The notes below the pieces were generated by a model, which did not search any database, was not told the DNA's origin, and saw only the letters and a program-made list of their open reading frames with translations. The position numbers were made by a program, and so were the translations under genes. A stretch of 64,000 bases of DNA from Phyllobacterium sp. OV277 (GTDB lineage: Bacteria; Pseudomonadota; Alphaproteobacteria; Rhizobiales; Rhizobiaceae), in contig NZ_FNIY01000006.1 of assembly GCF_900104355.1 (NCBI RefSeq), positions 1-64,000 of the forward strand. Reading direction: 5' to 3'. This document shows, piece after piece, positions 53,880-63,455 of this stretch. Each line of letters opens with the position of its first letter. Position 1 is the stretch's first letter.

Positions 53880-55133
53880 TCACACGCGCCGTGCCGGCTT
53901 CCGGATGGCTCGATAGGTCAGCCATGTGGAGAGCAGGTAAATGGCTGCGAACATGGCATTGAGCCATATCAGCCAATCATTGACTTCTTTGAATGTGACC
54001 AGCAGCCATGAAAGCAAAGCCGCCTTTGCCAGCGCGAGCAGGCCAAGATTGAGCGCGCGCAAGCCAGATTGTCCGCGCGCATAAAGCAGCTCAGCCTGAT
54101 ATTCTATGAGATTACGCAGTCCGGGAACCAGAACAACGAGCGGCAAAAGTGCCACAACCGAAGCGACGTTCGAGCCGAGCGCGCGTGGAAAAATATACAG
54201 AAATACGGCAAGGGCAATCAGTCCGGATGTGGAAACGGCGAAAACGCCAGCCTCTAACCCGCCGCGAATTTTCAGCGATCTCAACATATCAGGCGTGCGC
54301 ATCAGTTTCTGCACCAGCATCATGTTGAAGGACCGGACGGGCAGGGCCGTCAGGTCCACAAGCCGCATGATGATGGCATAGACACCTGCGGTCTGTGGTC
54401 CGCCCACGGCGAGCACCAGAAGCTTGTCGAGCTCCATCTGGATATAGAACAGGATTTCAGCACCCGCGACGGCAAAGGAATCCGCGAGCCGTCTGTAATA
54501 GAGTTGCGGTATGAGCCGCAGTTTCACCCTCGGGTAGAAGAACAGAACAGCGATGATGAGCGCGACGCCGTTGGCGCCCGCATACCACCAGCTCCACGCG
54601 CCAAGTGTGGTGACAGTGGAAAATGCGAAAAGAACAGCGGCGGCTGCGCGCAAGGCAGTGCCAATGATAACGAGCAAGGCTGCGCGGCCAAAACGGTTAA
54701 GGCCATTATTGACGACCACGACAACCTCCAGCGAACGCCAGAGCAGGGCCTCGGTTGCAACGATGACGGCAAAAATCCCGAACGCCAGATCCGCCCCGAA
54801 AAACACCAGATGTGTGAGGAAAGCCGCCAGCGCAAAAATCGGCAGGGAAATGACGACCGCTGCCAGATAGCCGCCGGTATAGGCACCAAGCAATTGGGGT
54901 TTGACCGTCGAAATACGGTAAAGCGGTGATACGAATCCAAACGACACCAGCCGCGACAGGACCACACCGGTTGCAGATGCCGTGGCAAAGAGGCCAAATT
55001 CAGCAATCGACAATGTATTGGCGAGCGCGACGAAGTAGGCAAGGGAAATAACAAGCCGTCCAGCTGATCCGCTGATCACCGAGAAATAATTGCGAATGAG
55101 CCCCGCATTGGCCTTCACATGACGCGCTATCAA
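53880..55133 (-). CDS. Polysaccharide flippase (Wzx / MOP superfamily)
   Basis: A 417-residue membrane protein with about twelve hydrophobic helices, of the oligosaccharidyl-lipid/polysaccharide export family. It moves undecaprenyl-linked repeat units from the cytoplasmic to the periplasmic face. The N-terminal ISLAYFVALANTLSIAEFGLFATASA pattern and the MQMELDKLLVLAVGGPQTAGVYAIIMRLV-like middle (helix 7) are typical. The start is a TTG at 55133 with AGGGG nine bases before it. It is divergent from the Wzz-like gene, with a 236-base AT-rich promoter region between. Confidence 0.85.
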   Translation of the reverse strand: MIARHVKANAGLIRNYFSVISGSAGRLVISLAYFVALANTLSIAEFGLFATASATGVVLSRLVSFGFVSPLYRISTVKPQLLGAYTGGYLAAVVISLPIFALAAFLTHLVFFGADLAFGIFAVIVATEALLWRSLEVVVVVNNGLNRFGRAALLVIIGTALRAAAAVLFAFSTVTTLGAWSWWYAGANGVALIIAVLFFYPRVKLRLIPQLYYRRLADSFAVAGAEILFYIQMELDKLLVLAVGGPQTAGVYAIIMRLVDLTALPVRSFNMMLVQKLMRTPDMLRSLKIRGGLEAGVFAVSTSGLIALAVFLYIFPRALGSNVASVVALLPLVVLVPGLRNLIEYQAELLYARGQSGLRALNLGLLALAKAALLSWLLVTFKEVNDWLIWLNAMFAAIYLLSTWLTYRAIRKPARRV

Positions 55134-55369
55134 ATCTTTTCCCCTGCGGGATGTTAAACGTCCCGCACAATCATCAGCCGTTCTATACTGAAAAGCCTTA
55201 ATGGCTCGTGTTGGAACGGGAAATCGTGGTCTGATTAAAATGGGTGATAGCAGAGTGTTTCATGGATGATTAACGATTTATTTTCCATAGAACTTTAGGT
55301 TGGGTTAACCGTGGGCCGTTCGCTCGGGGTTGAGCTGTATTGAACGGTTGTTTTGGAGTGCGGATAAAC

Positions 55370-57553
55370 ATGGGTGATCGGGACAACGAGACAGGAAAGC
55401 GGCCTCGACGCTCGCTTCTCTCGTTCGCCAGCCAGCCGGAGACGGCGGGTGAGGCCTCGCCGCGTGCCGATTTTATCGAGCCGGACCAGACACCAAGGCG
55501 GGTCGAGGATCTGGAGCACTATCAGCGCATGCGTGCCCTGCGATTGGCGGCAAGCAGTGAAATCACACAGCCACCTGCGATTGAACCTGAACACACGTTG
55601 AGAGATGAGGAAGCCGAACAGGACGCGGTAAACCGCATGCGTGCCGATATGGCTGCTATCAAGGCCGAACTCAATCGGCGCATTGACGACAACCCATCAA
55701 CCGAGCCTGTTGCACCCGCTGCGCCAGCGGAAACAGCTATCTTGCGGAATGAGGCACCGGTAAAGCCTGCATCCACAGTCGTTTCCGTCGCAAAGCCTGT
55801 TCGCCGGGTTGAAAATGACAGCGACGAATGGAAACCGCTGGTTGATCCGCGTATTGTTCTTACTCGCATCGTCAACTCCAAAAAGCTGATCATTGCGACG
55901 ACGCTTATCGGCGCGCTGCTGGGCGCCGGTTATGCCATGACCGTGCCAAAACTCTATTATTCCAATGTTGAATTGCTCGTTGATCCGCGCGATCTCAAAT
56001 TGACGGACAAGGAAATCGCGCCGGGCCAATTGCCTATTGATGCGTCGCTCGCCATTGCCGAAAGCCAATTGCGGATTATTCAGTCGAGCAGCGTTCTTTC
56101 CAAGGTGATTGATCGTGCAGGTCTGGCCAAAGATCCTGAGTTTAATGGTGACCTCAAGGATAAGGGCATATTTGCCGCTCTCCGCGAGCTTTTCTCGACC
56201 GATAGCACGCCCGACGCTACAGCCCGCGAGACGCTGCTTCTACGCAATCTGAACGAACATATGGATGTTGCGCGGAGTTCAAAGAACTTCATTTTCAACA
56301 TCACCGTCAATTCGCGTGATCCGGAAAAATCTGCATTCATCGCCAACACGGTTTCGGATGTTTTCAGGGAAGAGCAGGGCAATATCCAGTCCGACTCGGC
56401 CAGACAGGCGACGGATTCGCTGACTGCCCGGCTCAACGATATGCGCCTCGGTGTGGAATCGGCTGAAAACGCCGTTCAGAAGTACAAGGCGGAGAATGAT
56501 CTTGTCGACGTACAGGGTCGTCTGATCAGTGATGATGAGGTTTCAAGAACCAGCGACGAACTGACGGCGGCGCGCAACCAGACCATAAAGCTCAATGCAC
56601 AGGCGGCTTCCATTCGTGGCACATCGGTTGAAGGTGTTCTTGGCAACAATACGCTGCCCGAGGAATTCCGCTCCGGGGTCATCGTTGCGCTTCGCTCGCA
56701 ATATGGCGCGTTGAAACAACAGGCCGACGGTCTGGCCACCAAGCTTGGCCCGCGCCATCCGCAATTGATTCAGGCGCAGACGCAGGTTGACGGTATCCGT
56801 AAGGAAATCCGCAACGAACTTGATCGCATTGCCTCCTCGGTGCAGGTCGAGCTCAAGCGTTCGGTGCAGCAGGAGCAGGACCTCGCGAGCAGGCTGGCAC
56901 AGTTGAAGTCGCGCATGGCTGGTACGAATGAAGATATGATCAAACTGCGCGAGCTTGAGCGGGAAGTCACCGCCAAACGTGCAGTTTACGAGGCTTTCAT
57001 GCTGCGCGCCAAGGAAACCGGCGAGCTTGAAGGGATCAACAGCACCAATATTCGCGTCATTTCGCCAGCGCGTCCGGCTCTCGAATCCACGGGTGGTTCG
57101 CGCAAGATCATCGTCATTGGCGGTATTCTGGCGGGGCTTCTTGCCGGACTTGGCATCGCAATGCTGCGCGGTATGATTGATAGTTTCCGTGGCAATGGGG
57201 AATTGAAGACAGCCCGCACCGAGAACGACGCGCCTTTCGATCCGGATTCGCCCTCAGGTGGAAAGCGACCATTGCGCAGTGAAGCCGATACGCCAGCACC
57301 CACATCGGAGTCGCGGCTGGGCGCTGCAATCAAGCAGGCGCAAACACGGAGTTACGCTTCGGATTTCGACGAGACATCAGATGGGGACGAAACAACGCCG
57401 GATGAAGATCAGGTGGCGGTTGCACAGTTCCTCTATGAATATGCCGATCTTCAGGTTGCCAAACGCCAGCATGCCAATTCCAATATTGAGGATATGCTCG
57501 CGGACATCGCTGAAATTCGCAATGTCCTGCGGCAACGCTCCGGCGGAGAATGA
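55370..57553 (+). CDS. Polysaccharide chain-length protein, Wzz/GumC type with long cytoplasmic tails
   Basis: A 727-residue protein with the Wzz fold: TM1 at about 173-190 (IIATTLIGALLGAGYAMTV), the periplasmic Wzz strand YYSNVELLVDPRDLKLTDKE, long coiled coils through about 560, and TM2 at about 579-599. The tail after TM2 is about 130 residues, acidic and Asp/Glu-rich, and lacks the Walker motifs of a BY-kinase domain. The N-terminal extension of about 170 residues is cytoplasmic, low-complexity and has no known domain. ATG 55370 is preferred to a TTG at 55340 (GGAG site). It would control chain length or export of the glycan. Confidence 0.85.
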   Translation: MGDRDNETGKRPRRSLLSFASQPETAGEASPRADFIEPDQTPRRVEDLEHYQRMRALRLAASSEITQPPAIEPEHTLRDEEAEQDAVNRMRADMAAIKAELNRRIDDNPSTEPVAPAAPAETAILRNEAPVKPASTVVSVAKPVRRVENDSDEWKPLVDPRIVLTRIVNSKKLIIATTLIGALLGAGYAMTVPKLYYSNVELLVDPRDLKLTDKEIAPGQLPIDASLAIAESQLRIIQSSSVLSKVIDRAGLAKDPEFNGDLKDKGIFAALRELFSTDSTPDATARETLLLRNLNEHMDVARSSKNFIFNITVNSRDPEKSAFIANTVSDVFREEQGNIQSDSARQATDSLTARLNDMRLGVESAENAVQKYKAENDLVDVQGRLISDDEVSRTSDELTAARNQTIKLNAQAASIRGTSVEGVLGNNTLPEEFRSGVIVALRSQYGALKQQADGLATKLGPRHPQLIQAQTQVDGIRKEIRNELDRIASSVQVELKRSVQQEQDLASRLAQLKSRMAGTNEDMIKLRELEREVTAKRAVYEAFMLRAKETGELEGINSTNIRVISPARPALESTGGSRKIIVIGGILAGLLAGLGIAMLRGMIDSFRGNGELKTARTENDAPFDPDSPSGGKRPLRSEADTPAPTSESRLGAAIKQAQTRSYASDFDETSDGDETTPDEDQVAVAQFLYEYADLQVAKRQHANSNIEDMLADIAEIRNVLRQRSGGE

Positions 57554-57555
57554 TG

Positions 57556-58809
57556 CTAGTGCAGGCGGGGCGTCGGTCCCATGCCTTTGTCGTCGATGAC
57601 ATAGCCCCGATAAAACCGGTCGAGTGTAAACGGCGCTGATAGGGGATGCGGCTCGTCCTTGGCGATGGTCCATGCAAAGCATTTGCCCGAAATGGGTGTC
57701 GCCTTGAAGCCGCCATAACACCAACCGGTGTTCAGATACATGCCCGGCAGCGGTCCCGTCGTGATGATGGGCGAGCCATCCATCGACATATCCATAATCC
57801 CGCCCCATGAGCGCAGCAACTTGACGCGCGCCAGCGCTGGCATGAGCGCGACGAACTCACTCATCACATCTTCCACCACAGGCAGGTTGCCGCGCTGCGC
57901 ATAGGAATTGTAGCCGTCAATATCGCCGCCAAAGACGAGGCCACCCTTATCCGATTGGCTAAAATAGAGGTGTCCGCCGCCGAAGGTCGCAACCGTATCA
58001 ACCACCGGCTTAAGCGCTTCAGAAACAAAAGCCTGCAGGACATGGGATTCAAGCGGTAGCCGGTCAACACCCGCCCGGCGCATCAGTTCGCTGGTATGGC
58101 CAGCCACGGCGCAGGCGGTCTTCTTGGCATTGATCGGGCCACGCGTCGTCATGACGCCTGTAACCTTGTCGCCGTCTTTTATAAAGCCGGTGACTTCGCA
58201 ATTCTCGATTATATCAACGCCGAGCTGGTCTGCCGCACGGGCATATGCCCAGACGACGGCATCATGCCGCGCTGTACCAGCACTGCGCTGCATCAAACCG
58301 CCAATGATGGGAAACCGCGCCGATCCGCTGATATCGAGGCCGGGAATAAGTTTTTCCAGTTGCTTGGGGTTCATCAACTCGCAATCAATGCCATTGAGCC
58401 GCATCTGGTTGCCGCGCCTGACATACACATCAAGCTGCGGCAGATTATGCGCAAGATTGACCACGCCGCGCTGCGAGAACATCACATTGTAGTTGAGGTC
58501 GTGGGACATTGTTTCCCACAGCTTCATCGACGCTTCATAAAAATGCTGGTTCTCGGTCAGCAGATAATTGGAGCGGACGGCTGTGGTGTTGCGCCCAATA
58601 TTACCCGAGCCGAGCCAACCTTTTTCCACAACTGCAATATTGCGAATGCCGTGTTCCTTGGCGAGGTAATAGGCCGTTGCAAGCCCGTGTCCGCCGCCGA
58701 TGATAACCACATCATAGGCTGGTTTCGGATCGGGTTTACGCCAAGCAGGCTTCCAGTCCTTGTTGCCGTTGAGGGCGTTCTTCAGAAGGGAGAAAGCGGA
58801 ATAGCGCAT
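57556..58809 (-). CDS. soxB: SoxB-like sarcosine oxidase beta subunit, FAD-dependent
   Basis: A 417-residue FAD-dependent amine oxidoreductase closely like the beta subunit of heterotetrameric sarcosine oxidase. The start MRYSAFSLLKNALNGNKDW, the FAD segment VVIIGGGHGLATAYYLAKEHG, GWLGSGNIGRNTTAVRSNYLL, LNYNVMFSQRGVVNLAH and the end GWCYGGFKATPISGKCFA match the family. The FAD-binding glycine loop has one glycine fewer than I expect (GGGHG rather than GGGGHG). The soxD, soxA and soxG genes are absent here, so it is an orphan beta subunit in this window. It converges on the Wzz-like gene, 2 bases apart. Confidence 0.85.
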   Translation of the reverse strand: MRYSAFSLLKNALNGNKDWKPAWRKPDPKPAYDVVIIGGGHGLATAYYLAKEHGIRNIAVVEKGWLGSGNIGRNTTAVRSNYLLTENQHFYEASMKLWETMSHDLNYNVMFSQRGVVNLAHNLPQLDVYVRRGNQMRLNGIDCELMNPKQLEKLIPGLDISGSARFPIIGGLMQRSAGTARHDAVVWAYARAADQLGVDIIENCEVTGFIKDGDKVTGVMTTRGPINAKKTACAVAGHTSELMRRAGVDRLPLESHVLQAFVSEALKPVVDTVATFGGGHLYFSQSDKGGLVFGGDIDGYNSYAQRGNLPVVEDVMSEFVALMPALARVKLLRSWGGIMDMSMDGSPIITTGPLPGMYLNTGWCYGGFKATPISGKCFAWTIAKDEPHPLSAPFTLDRFYRGYVIDDKGMGPTPRLH

Positions 58810-59020
58810 CGACGAATCCAGTTTGCAGGCGGAATAGTGTGATCATGCGTGGATTTGGCACATTCGCAAGCCCCAGCGTGCTCCTTGGGTCACATCATCG
58901 CATTGCCCTTATCGGCTGCTTTCGTTATTGCGTCAGTGAACGCCGTTCTGGCGGTATTGTATTGCCAAAGAATCCTCAGAATGACGTCCATTCCCGAAGC
59001 GAGATGCCCAGGAGCAGCAC

Positions 59021-59920
59021 ATGGCAGTGACGATTGATGGCAAGCAGATTGCCGAGGACGTGGTTTCCAAGGTCAAACTATCAGCCGCCGAGCTGATTGA
59101 GGCCACCGGCGTTACGCCCGGTATTGCTGTAGTGATCGTGGGCGAAGACCCGGCCAGTCAGGTCTATGTCGCCAATAAGGGGCGCAAGGCGAGGGAATGC
59201 GGCTTCCATTCCGTCCAGCATACCTTGCCTGAACAGACAGGCGAGGAGGAACTGGTCAAGCTGGTGGAAACGTTGAATGCCGACCCGGCGATTCACGGCA
59301 TTCTCGTTCAGCTGCCTTTGCCCAAGCACATCGATTCCGGCCGCATCATCCAGACCATCTCGCCTGACAAGGATGTCGATGGCTTTCACTTCATCAATGT
59401 CGGCAAACTCGGCACTGGCGAACTCGAAACCGCATTCGTTCCCTGCACGCCTGAGGGTTCGATGCTGCTGATCGACCGTATTCTTGGCCGTGACCTCTCG
59501 GGTCTGAATGCCGTGGTCGTTGGCCGCTCCAATATTGTCGGCAAGCCGATGTTCAATCTGCTGCTGGCGCACAATGCGACTGTTACTATCGCCCATAGCA
59601 AGACAAAGGACCTTCCCGGCCTTTGCCGTAATGCCGATATTCTGGTGGCCGCCGTTGGCCGCCCGCAGATGATCAAGGCCGATTGGGTGAAGCCCGGTGC
59701 GACGGTTATCGACGTGGGCATCAACCGCATTCCTGCCCCCGAGCGCGGTGAAGGCAAGACGCGCCTCGTTGGCGATGTTGATTTTGCCGATGTGGCTTCA
59801 GTGGCGGGTGCATTGACCCCGGTTCCCGGTGGTGTTGGACCCATGACAATTGCCATGCTGATGGCCAATACGCTGGTCGCCGCCCATCGCAGTGTCGGTA
59901 AAACACCGCCGCGCTTCTAA
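59021..59920 (+). CDS. folD: Bifunctional methylenetetrahydrofolate dehydrogenase / cyclohydrolase
   Basis: A 299-residue enzyme interconverting 5,10-methylene- and 10-formyl-tetrahydrofolate with NADP. The active-site lysine in [26 protein letters not shown], the [17 protein letters not shown] loop and the end [17 protein letters not shown] are diagnostic. It is divergent from soxB across 210 bases; sarcosine oxidase yields 5,10-methylenetetrahydrofolate, the FolD substrate, so the arrangement is functionally sensible. Confidence 0.96.
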   Translation: MAVTIDGKQIAEDVVSKVKLSAAELIEATGVTPGIAVVIVGEDPASQVYVANKGRKARECGFHSVQHTLPEQTGEEELVKLVETLNADPAIHGILVQLPLPKHIDSGRIIQTISPDKDVDGFHFINVGKLGTGELETAFVPCTPEGSMLLIDRILGRDLSGLNAVVVGRSNIVGKPMFNLLLAHNATVTIAHSKTKDLPGLCRNADILVAAVGRPQMIKADWVKPGATVIDVGINRIPAPERGEGKTRLVGDVDFADVASVAGALTPVPGGVGPMTIAMLMANTLVAAHRSVGKTPPRF

Positions 59921-59958
59921 TTCATTGGTTTATAAACGGATTGTCGTTAGAACAGCAT

Positions 59959-60921
59959 ATGCCCGAAGCCCTCAAGGTCAGTAGAACCTTCGCTTTTCTG
60001 CTTGTCGACAAATTTCCGATGTTCAGCCTTGCCGCTGCCATCGACACGATGCGCACGGCCAATCGCATGGCGGAAGAGCCATTCTATGCCTGGACAACCG
60101 TGTCTGCCACGGGCGCGGCGGTTACCGCGTCGAATGGCTTGCAGATCAATGTGCAATATTCACTGGCAGAGCTTCCCGCTGCCGACATTTTCTTCATCTG
60201 CGCCGGATTGACCACGGAGTTTGAGGAGAAGCCCAAGGTCATTGCGACATTGCGCAATCTCGGACGCCGCGGCGCGGCTCTGGGTGGCTTGAATATTGGC
60301 AGTTACATCCTTGCCGAGGCAGGGCAGCTGGAAGGCCATCGCTGTACGATCCACTGGGAAAACCGCGCTGGTTTTCAGGAGCGTTTCCCGCATATTGAAT
60401 GCACCGGCAATGTCTTCGAGATTGATCGCAAGCGTTACACTTGTGCCGGCGGAACCACGTCTATCGATCTGATGCTGGAGATTATCCGGCAGGATTTTGA
60501 CCCAAGCCTTGCCAATGAAGTTGCCAACCAGTTCCACCACGAACGCATCCGCTCGCAAACCGATCGTCAGCGTATCGGGCCGGAACGGGATCTGACTGGA
60601 AAATCCGAAAAACTGCGCAAGATCGTCGAGTTGATGGCCGATAATCTCGAGCAGCCGAAATCAGCGGTGCGGCTCGCAAAGGCCGTTGGTCTGTCGGTGC
60701 GGCAGGTGGAGCGGCTGTTTCTGCGCCATCTCAATATGACGCCGGGCCGCTATTACATGAGCCTGCGGCTCGAACGGGCGCGGGAACTCCTGCGGCAGAC
60801 CCATTCGCCCATTCTCGATGTGGCGCTGGCAACGGGCTTCACATCCCATTCCTATTTCGCCCAAAGCTACCGGGCGCAGTTCGGGCGCTCACCTTCCGAT
60901 GAGCGCCGTACCACCTATTAA
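59959..60921 (+). CDS. GATase1-AraC family transcriptional regulator (GlxA-like)
   Basis: A 320-residue regulator with an N-terminal DJ-1/PfpI-like (GATase1) domain (TFAFLLVDKFPMFSLAAAIDTMRTANRM, ADIFFICAGL) and two C-terminal AraC helix-turn-helices (VRLAKAVGLSVRQVERLFLRHLN, PILDVALATGFTSHSYFAQSYRAQFG). Regulators of this kind control carnitine, choline, glycine betaine and sarcosine catabolism in related bacteria (GbdR, CdhR, SouR types). Start is uncertain (ATG 59959 used; a TTG at 59941 also fits). It follows folD by 38 bases, likely one transcript. Confidence 0.88.
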   Translation: MPEALKVSRTFAFLLVDKFPMFSLAAAIDTMRTANRMAEEPFYAWTTVSATGAAVTASNGLQINVQYSLAELPAADIFFICAGLTTEFEEKPKVIATLRNLGRRGAALGGLNIGSYILAEAGQLEGHRCTIHWENRAGFQERFPHIECTGNVFEIDRKRYTCAGGTTSIDLMLEIIRQDFDPSLANEVANQFHHERIRSQTDRQRIGPERDLTGKSEKLRKIVELMADNLEQPKSAVRLAKAVGLSVRQVERLFLRHLNMTPGRYYMSLRLERARELLRQTHSPILDVALATGFTSHSYFAQSYRAQFGRSPSDERRTTY

Positions 60922-62739
60922 TCAGCTGAAAACCGACGCGCCTTCATCGGCACGGCCAACGACATTGCGGAACGCTGCAAACAATTCGCGGCCCATGCCG
61001 TAGCTGTTATGGCTGAGGTCGACGACCGGATCGGGGCGAGCCGCGAGAACGTCAGGATCTTCGAGCACGTCAAGCGTTCCGATTTCCGCATCGAGCCGCA
61101 CGATATCACCATCGCGGATCTTGGCGATGATACCGCCGCTGAGTGCTTCCGGGGTCACATGGATTGCCGCAGGCACTTTTCCCGATGCGCCGGACATGCG
61201 CCCGTCCGTTACCAGCGCAACCATGTGGCCGCGATCCTGCAAAACACCAAGCGGTGGTGTCAGCTTGTGCAACTCAGGCATACCATTGGCCTTGGGACCC
61301 TGAAAGCGGACGACGGCCACGAAATCGCGATCCAGTTTTCCTGCTTTGAAGGCATCCTGCAGAGCGGCCTGACTGTCAAAGACAATGGCGGGTGCTTCGA
61401 TGATCCGCCGTTCCGGCTTGACCGCCGATGTCTTGATCACGGCGGTGCCGAGATTACCCTTGAGCATCTTCAGGCCGCCGGTAGTCTGAAACGGCTCTTT
61501 GACTGTCGAAAGAACTTTCTTGTCGGCGCTTTCCGCCGGGATAGGATCGCGCTGCACGGCGCCGTTTTCGCCGAGCTTGACCTCGATTGTATAGGCGCGC
61601 AGGCCTTGGCCCCAGACAGTCTTTACGTCCTCATGCAACATGCCGGCATCCAGCAATTCGCGGATGATATAGCCCATGCCGCCAGCCGCATGGAAATGGT
61701 TCACATCGGCAAGACCGTTTGGATAAACGCGGGCAAGCAGCGGCACCACATCGGAAAGATCAGAAATATCCTGCCATGTGAGCTTGATGCCCGCAGCCGC
61801 AGCCATGGCAACGAGATGCATCGTGTGGTTGGTGGATCCACCCGTTGCGTGCAGACCGATGACACCGTTGACGATTGTCTTCTCGTCGATCATCTCGCCA
61901 ACCGGCGTGTATTCATTGCCAAGCGCCGTAATCGCCAGCGCGCGTTTCGCGGCTTCGCGCGTCAATGCTTCGCGCAGCGGCGTGCCCGGATTGATGAAGG
62001 ATGAGCCCGGCGTATGCAGCCCCATGATTTCCATCAGCATCTGGTTGGAATTGGCGGTGCCGTAAAACGTGCAGGTTCCCGGTCCATGATAGGATTTGGA
62101 TTCCGACTCCAGCAGCTTGTCGCGGCCAACCTTGCCTTCCGCGTAAAGCTGGCGCGTCTTTGCTTTCTCGTCATTGGGAAGGCCTGTGGTCATCGGTCCC
62201 GCCGGAATGAAGACCGCGGGGAGATGGCCGAATGTCAGCGCGCCAATCACGAGGCCGGGCACGATCTTGTCACAGACACCAAGATAGACAGCCGCGTCGA
62301 ACATATCATGTGAAAGACCAACAGCGGTGGCCATCGCGATCACATCGCGGGAGAACAGCGACAGGTCCATGCCCGGCTGTCCCTGTGTAACGCCATCGCA
62401 CATGGCGGGAACGCCGCCAGCAACCTGCGCCACGCCGCCCGCTTCCTGTATCGCTGCCTTGATTAGTTGCGGATAGTTTTCAAAGGGCTGGTGTGCCGAA
62501 AGCATGTCATTGTAGGAGGTAATGATGCCGATATTGGCCAGCACATCGCCAGCCAGCGCCGCTTTGTCGGAGGGTCCGCAGGCGGCAAATCCATGGGCAA
62601 GATTGGCACAGGCAAGGGCAGTGCGTTTTGGCTTGTGGGAAGCAGCCTCGCGCAGACGGTCGAGATACACATCGCGGGTCGGGATGGACCTCTCACGGAT
62701 GCGGTTGGTAATGCTTTTGACCCTTTGCAGGACGGTCAT
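60922..62739 (-). CDS. edd: Phosphogluconate dehydratase
   Basis: A 605-residue iron-sulfur dehydratase converting 6-phosphogluconate to 2-keto-3-deoxy-6-phosphogluconate, the key Entner-Doudoroff step. The cluster cysteines lie in [37 protein letters not shown] and [22 protein letters not shown]. Its stop abuts that of the GlxA-like gene. AAGGAG lies seven bases before the ATG. It is the last gene of the zwf-pgl-edd operon; the aldolase gene eda is not in the window. Confidence 0.97.
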   Translation of the reverse strand: MTVLQRVKSITNRIRERSIPTRDVYLDRLREAASHKPKRTALACANLAHGFAACGPSDKAALAGDVLANIGIITSYNDMLSAHQPFENYPQLIKAAIQEAGGVAQVAGGVPAMCDGVTQGQPGMDLSLFSRDVIAMATAVGLSHDMFDAAVYLGVCDKIVPGLVIGALTFGHLPAVFIPAGPMTTGLPNDEKAKTRQLYAEGKVGRDKLLESESKSYHGPGTCTFYGTANSNQMLMEIMGLHTPGSSFINPGTPLREALTREAAKRALAITALGNEYTPVGEMIDEKTIVNGVIGLHATGGSTNHTMHLVAMAAAAGIKLTWQDISDLSDVVPLLARVYPNGLADVNHFHAAGGMGYIIRELLDAGMLHEDVKTVWGQGLRAYTIEVKLGENGAVQRDPIPAESADKKVLSTVKEPFQTTGGLKMLKGNLGTAVIKTSAVKPERRIIEAPAIVFDSQAALQDAFKAGKLDRDFVAVVRFQGPKANGMPELHKLTPPLGVLQDRGHMVALVTDGRMSGASGKVPAAIHVTPEALSGGIIAKIRDGDIVRLDAEIGTLDVLEDPDVLAARPDPVVDLSHNSYGMGRELFAAFRNVVGRADEGASVFS

Positions 62740-62750
62740 TGGTTTTCTCC

Positions 62751-63455
62751 TTATGGAGCCCAGAAAATCTCAAGATTGATCGGCGTGTGGCGCAGGATTG
62801 CGCGAATAGGCATGTCTTCGGTTGCCCCACCACCAAGCGCCTTATCCAGAACGGCTTTTTTGCCGTCGCCTTCAATATGCAGCACGACGAAGCGGGATTT
62901 GACGATAACCGGCAAGGTCAGGGTCAGGCGCGGCTCACCGGCACCATCAGCCTGCATTGGTAAAACAAGCGCTGACTGCTCTGGCGAAATTGCCTCGGCA
63001 AGGTTGTCACCACCCGGGAAGAACGAGGCCGTATGGCCATCGCCGCCCATGCCGAGAATTGTCACATCGAAAGGCTGGCCCAATGCGGCAACGGCTGCGG
63101 TTGCTGCCTTCACCGCTTCATCCGTATTGGCAGCGGGGTGATAGAGGCCGACGAAATTGGCTTTTGCAGCCGCGTTCTGCAGGAGTAGTTCTGTCACGAG
63201 CTTCTGGTTGGAACGGTCGTTGGATGGCGGCACGAAGCGTTCATCCACCAAGGTAACAGTGATCTTGTCCCAAGGCAGGTCCTTGCCCGACAAAACCTTG
63301 AAAAAGCGGGCAGGGGTTGTTCCGCCCGATACCGCCAGAACTGCCTTGCCGCGTGCATTACAGGCGGCTTGCAGATGCGCCGCAACGCTTGTTGCCAAGG
63401 CTTCGGCAAGAGCATCTCCATTGGCAAAGCTGTTCAATGTCTGTTGCATGATCAT
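62751..63455 (-). CDS. pgl: 6-phosphogluconolactonase
   Basis: A 234-residue enzyme hydrolysing 6-phosphogluconolactone between Zwf and Edd. [17 protein letters not shown], the [22 protein letters not shown] helix and [16 protein letters not shown] are diagnostic, and the fold matches glucosamine-6-phosphate deaminase-like lactonases. The ATG at 63455 overlaps the zwf stop (ATGA), so translation is coupled; an in-frame start 12 bases upstream is less likely. It lies 11 bases before edd. Confidence 0.95.
   Translation of the reverse strand: MIMQQTLNSFANGDALAEALATSVAAHLQAACNARGKAVLAVSGGTTPARFFKVLSGKDLPWDKITVTLVDERFVPPSNDRSNQKLVTELLLQNAAAKANFVGLYHPAANTDEAVKAATAAVAALGQPFDVTILGMGGDGHTASFFPGGDNLAEAISPEQSALVLPMQADGAGEPRLTLTLPVIVKSRFVVLHIEGDGKKAVLDKALGGGATEDMPIRAILRHTPINLEIFWAP

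Noticed and set aside
58839-59037. Two 62-63 codon plus frames between soxB and folD.
   Set aside because: Overlapping each other in different frames, no ribosome site, no conserved pattern; taken as promoter region.
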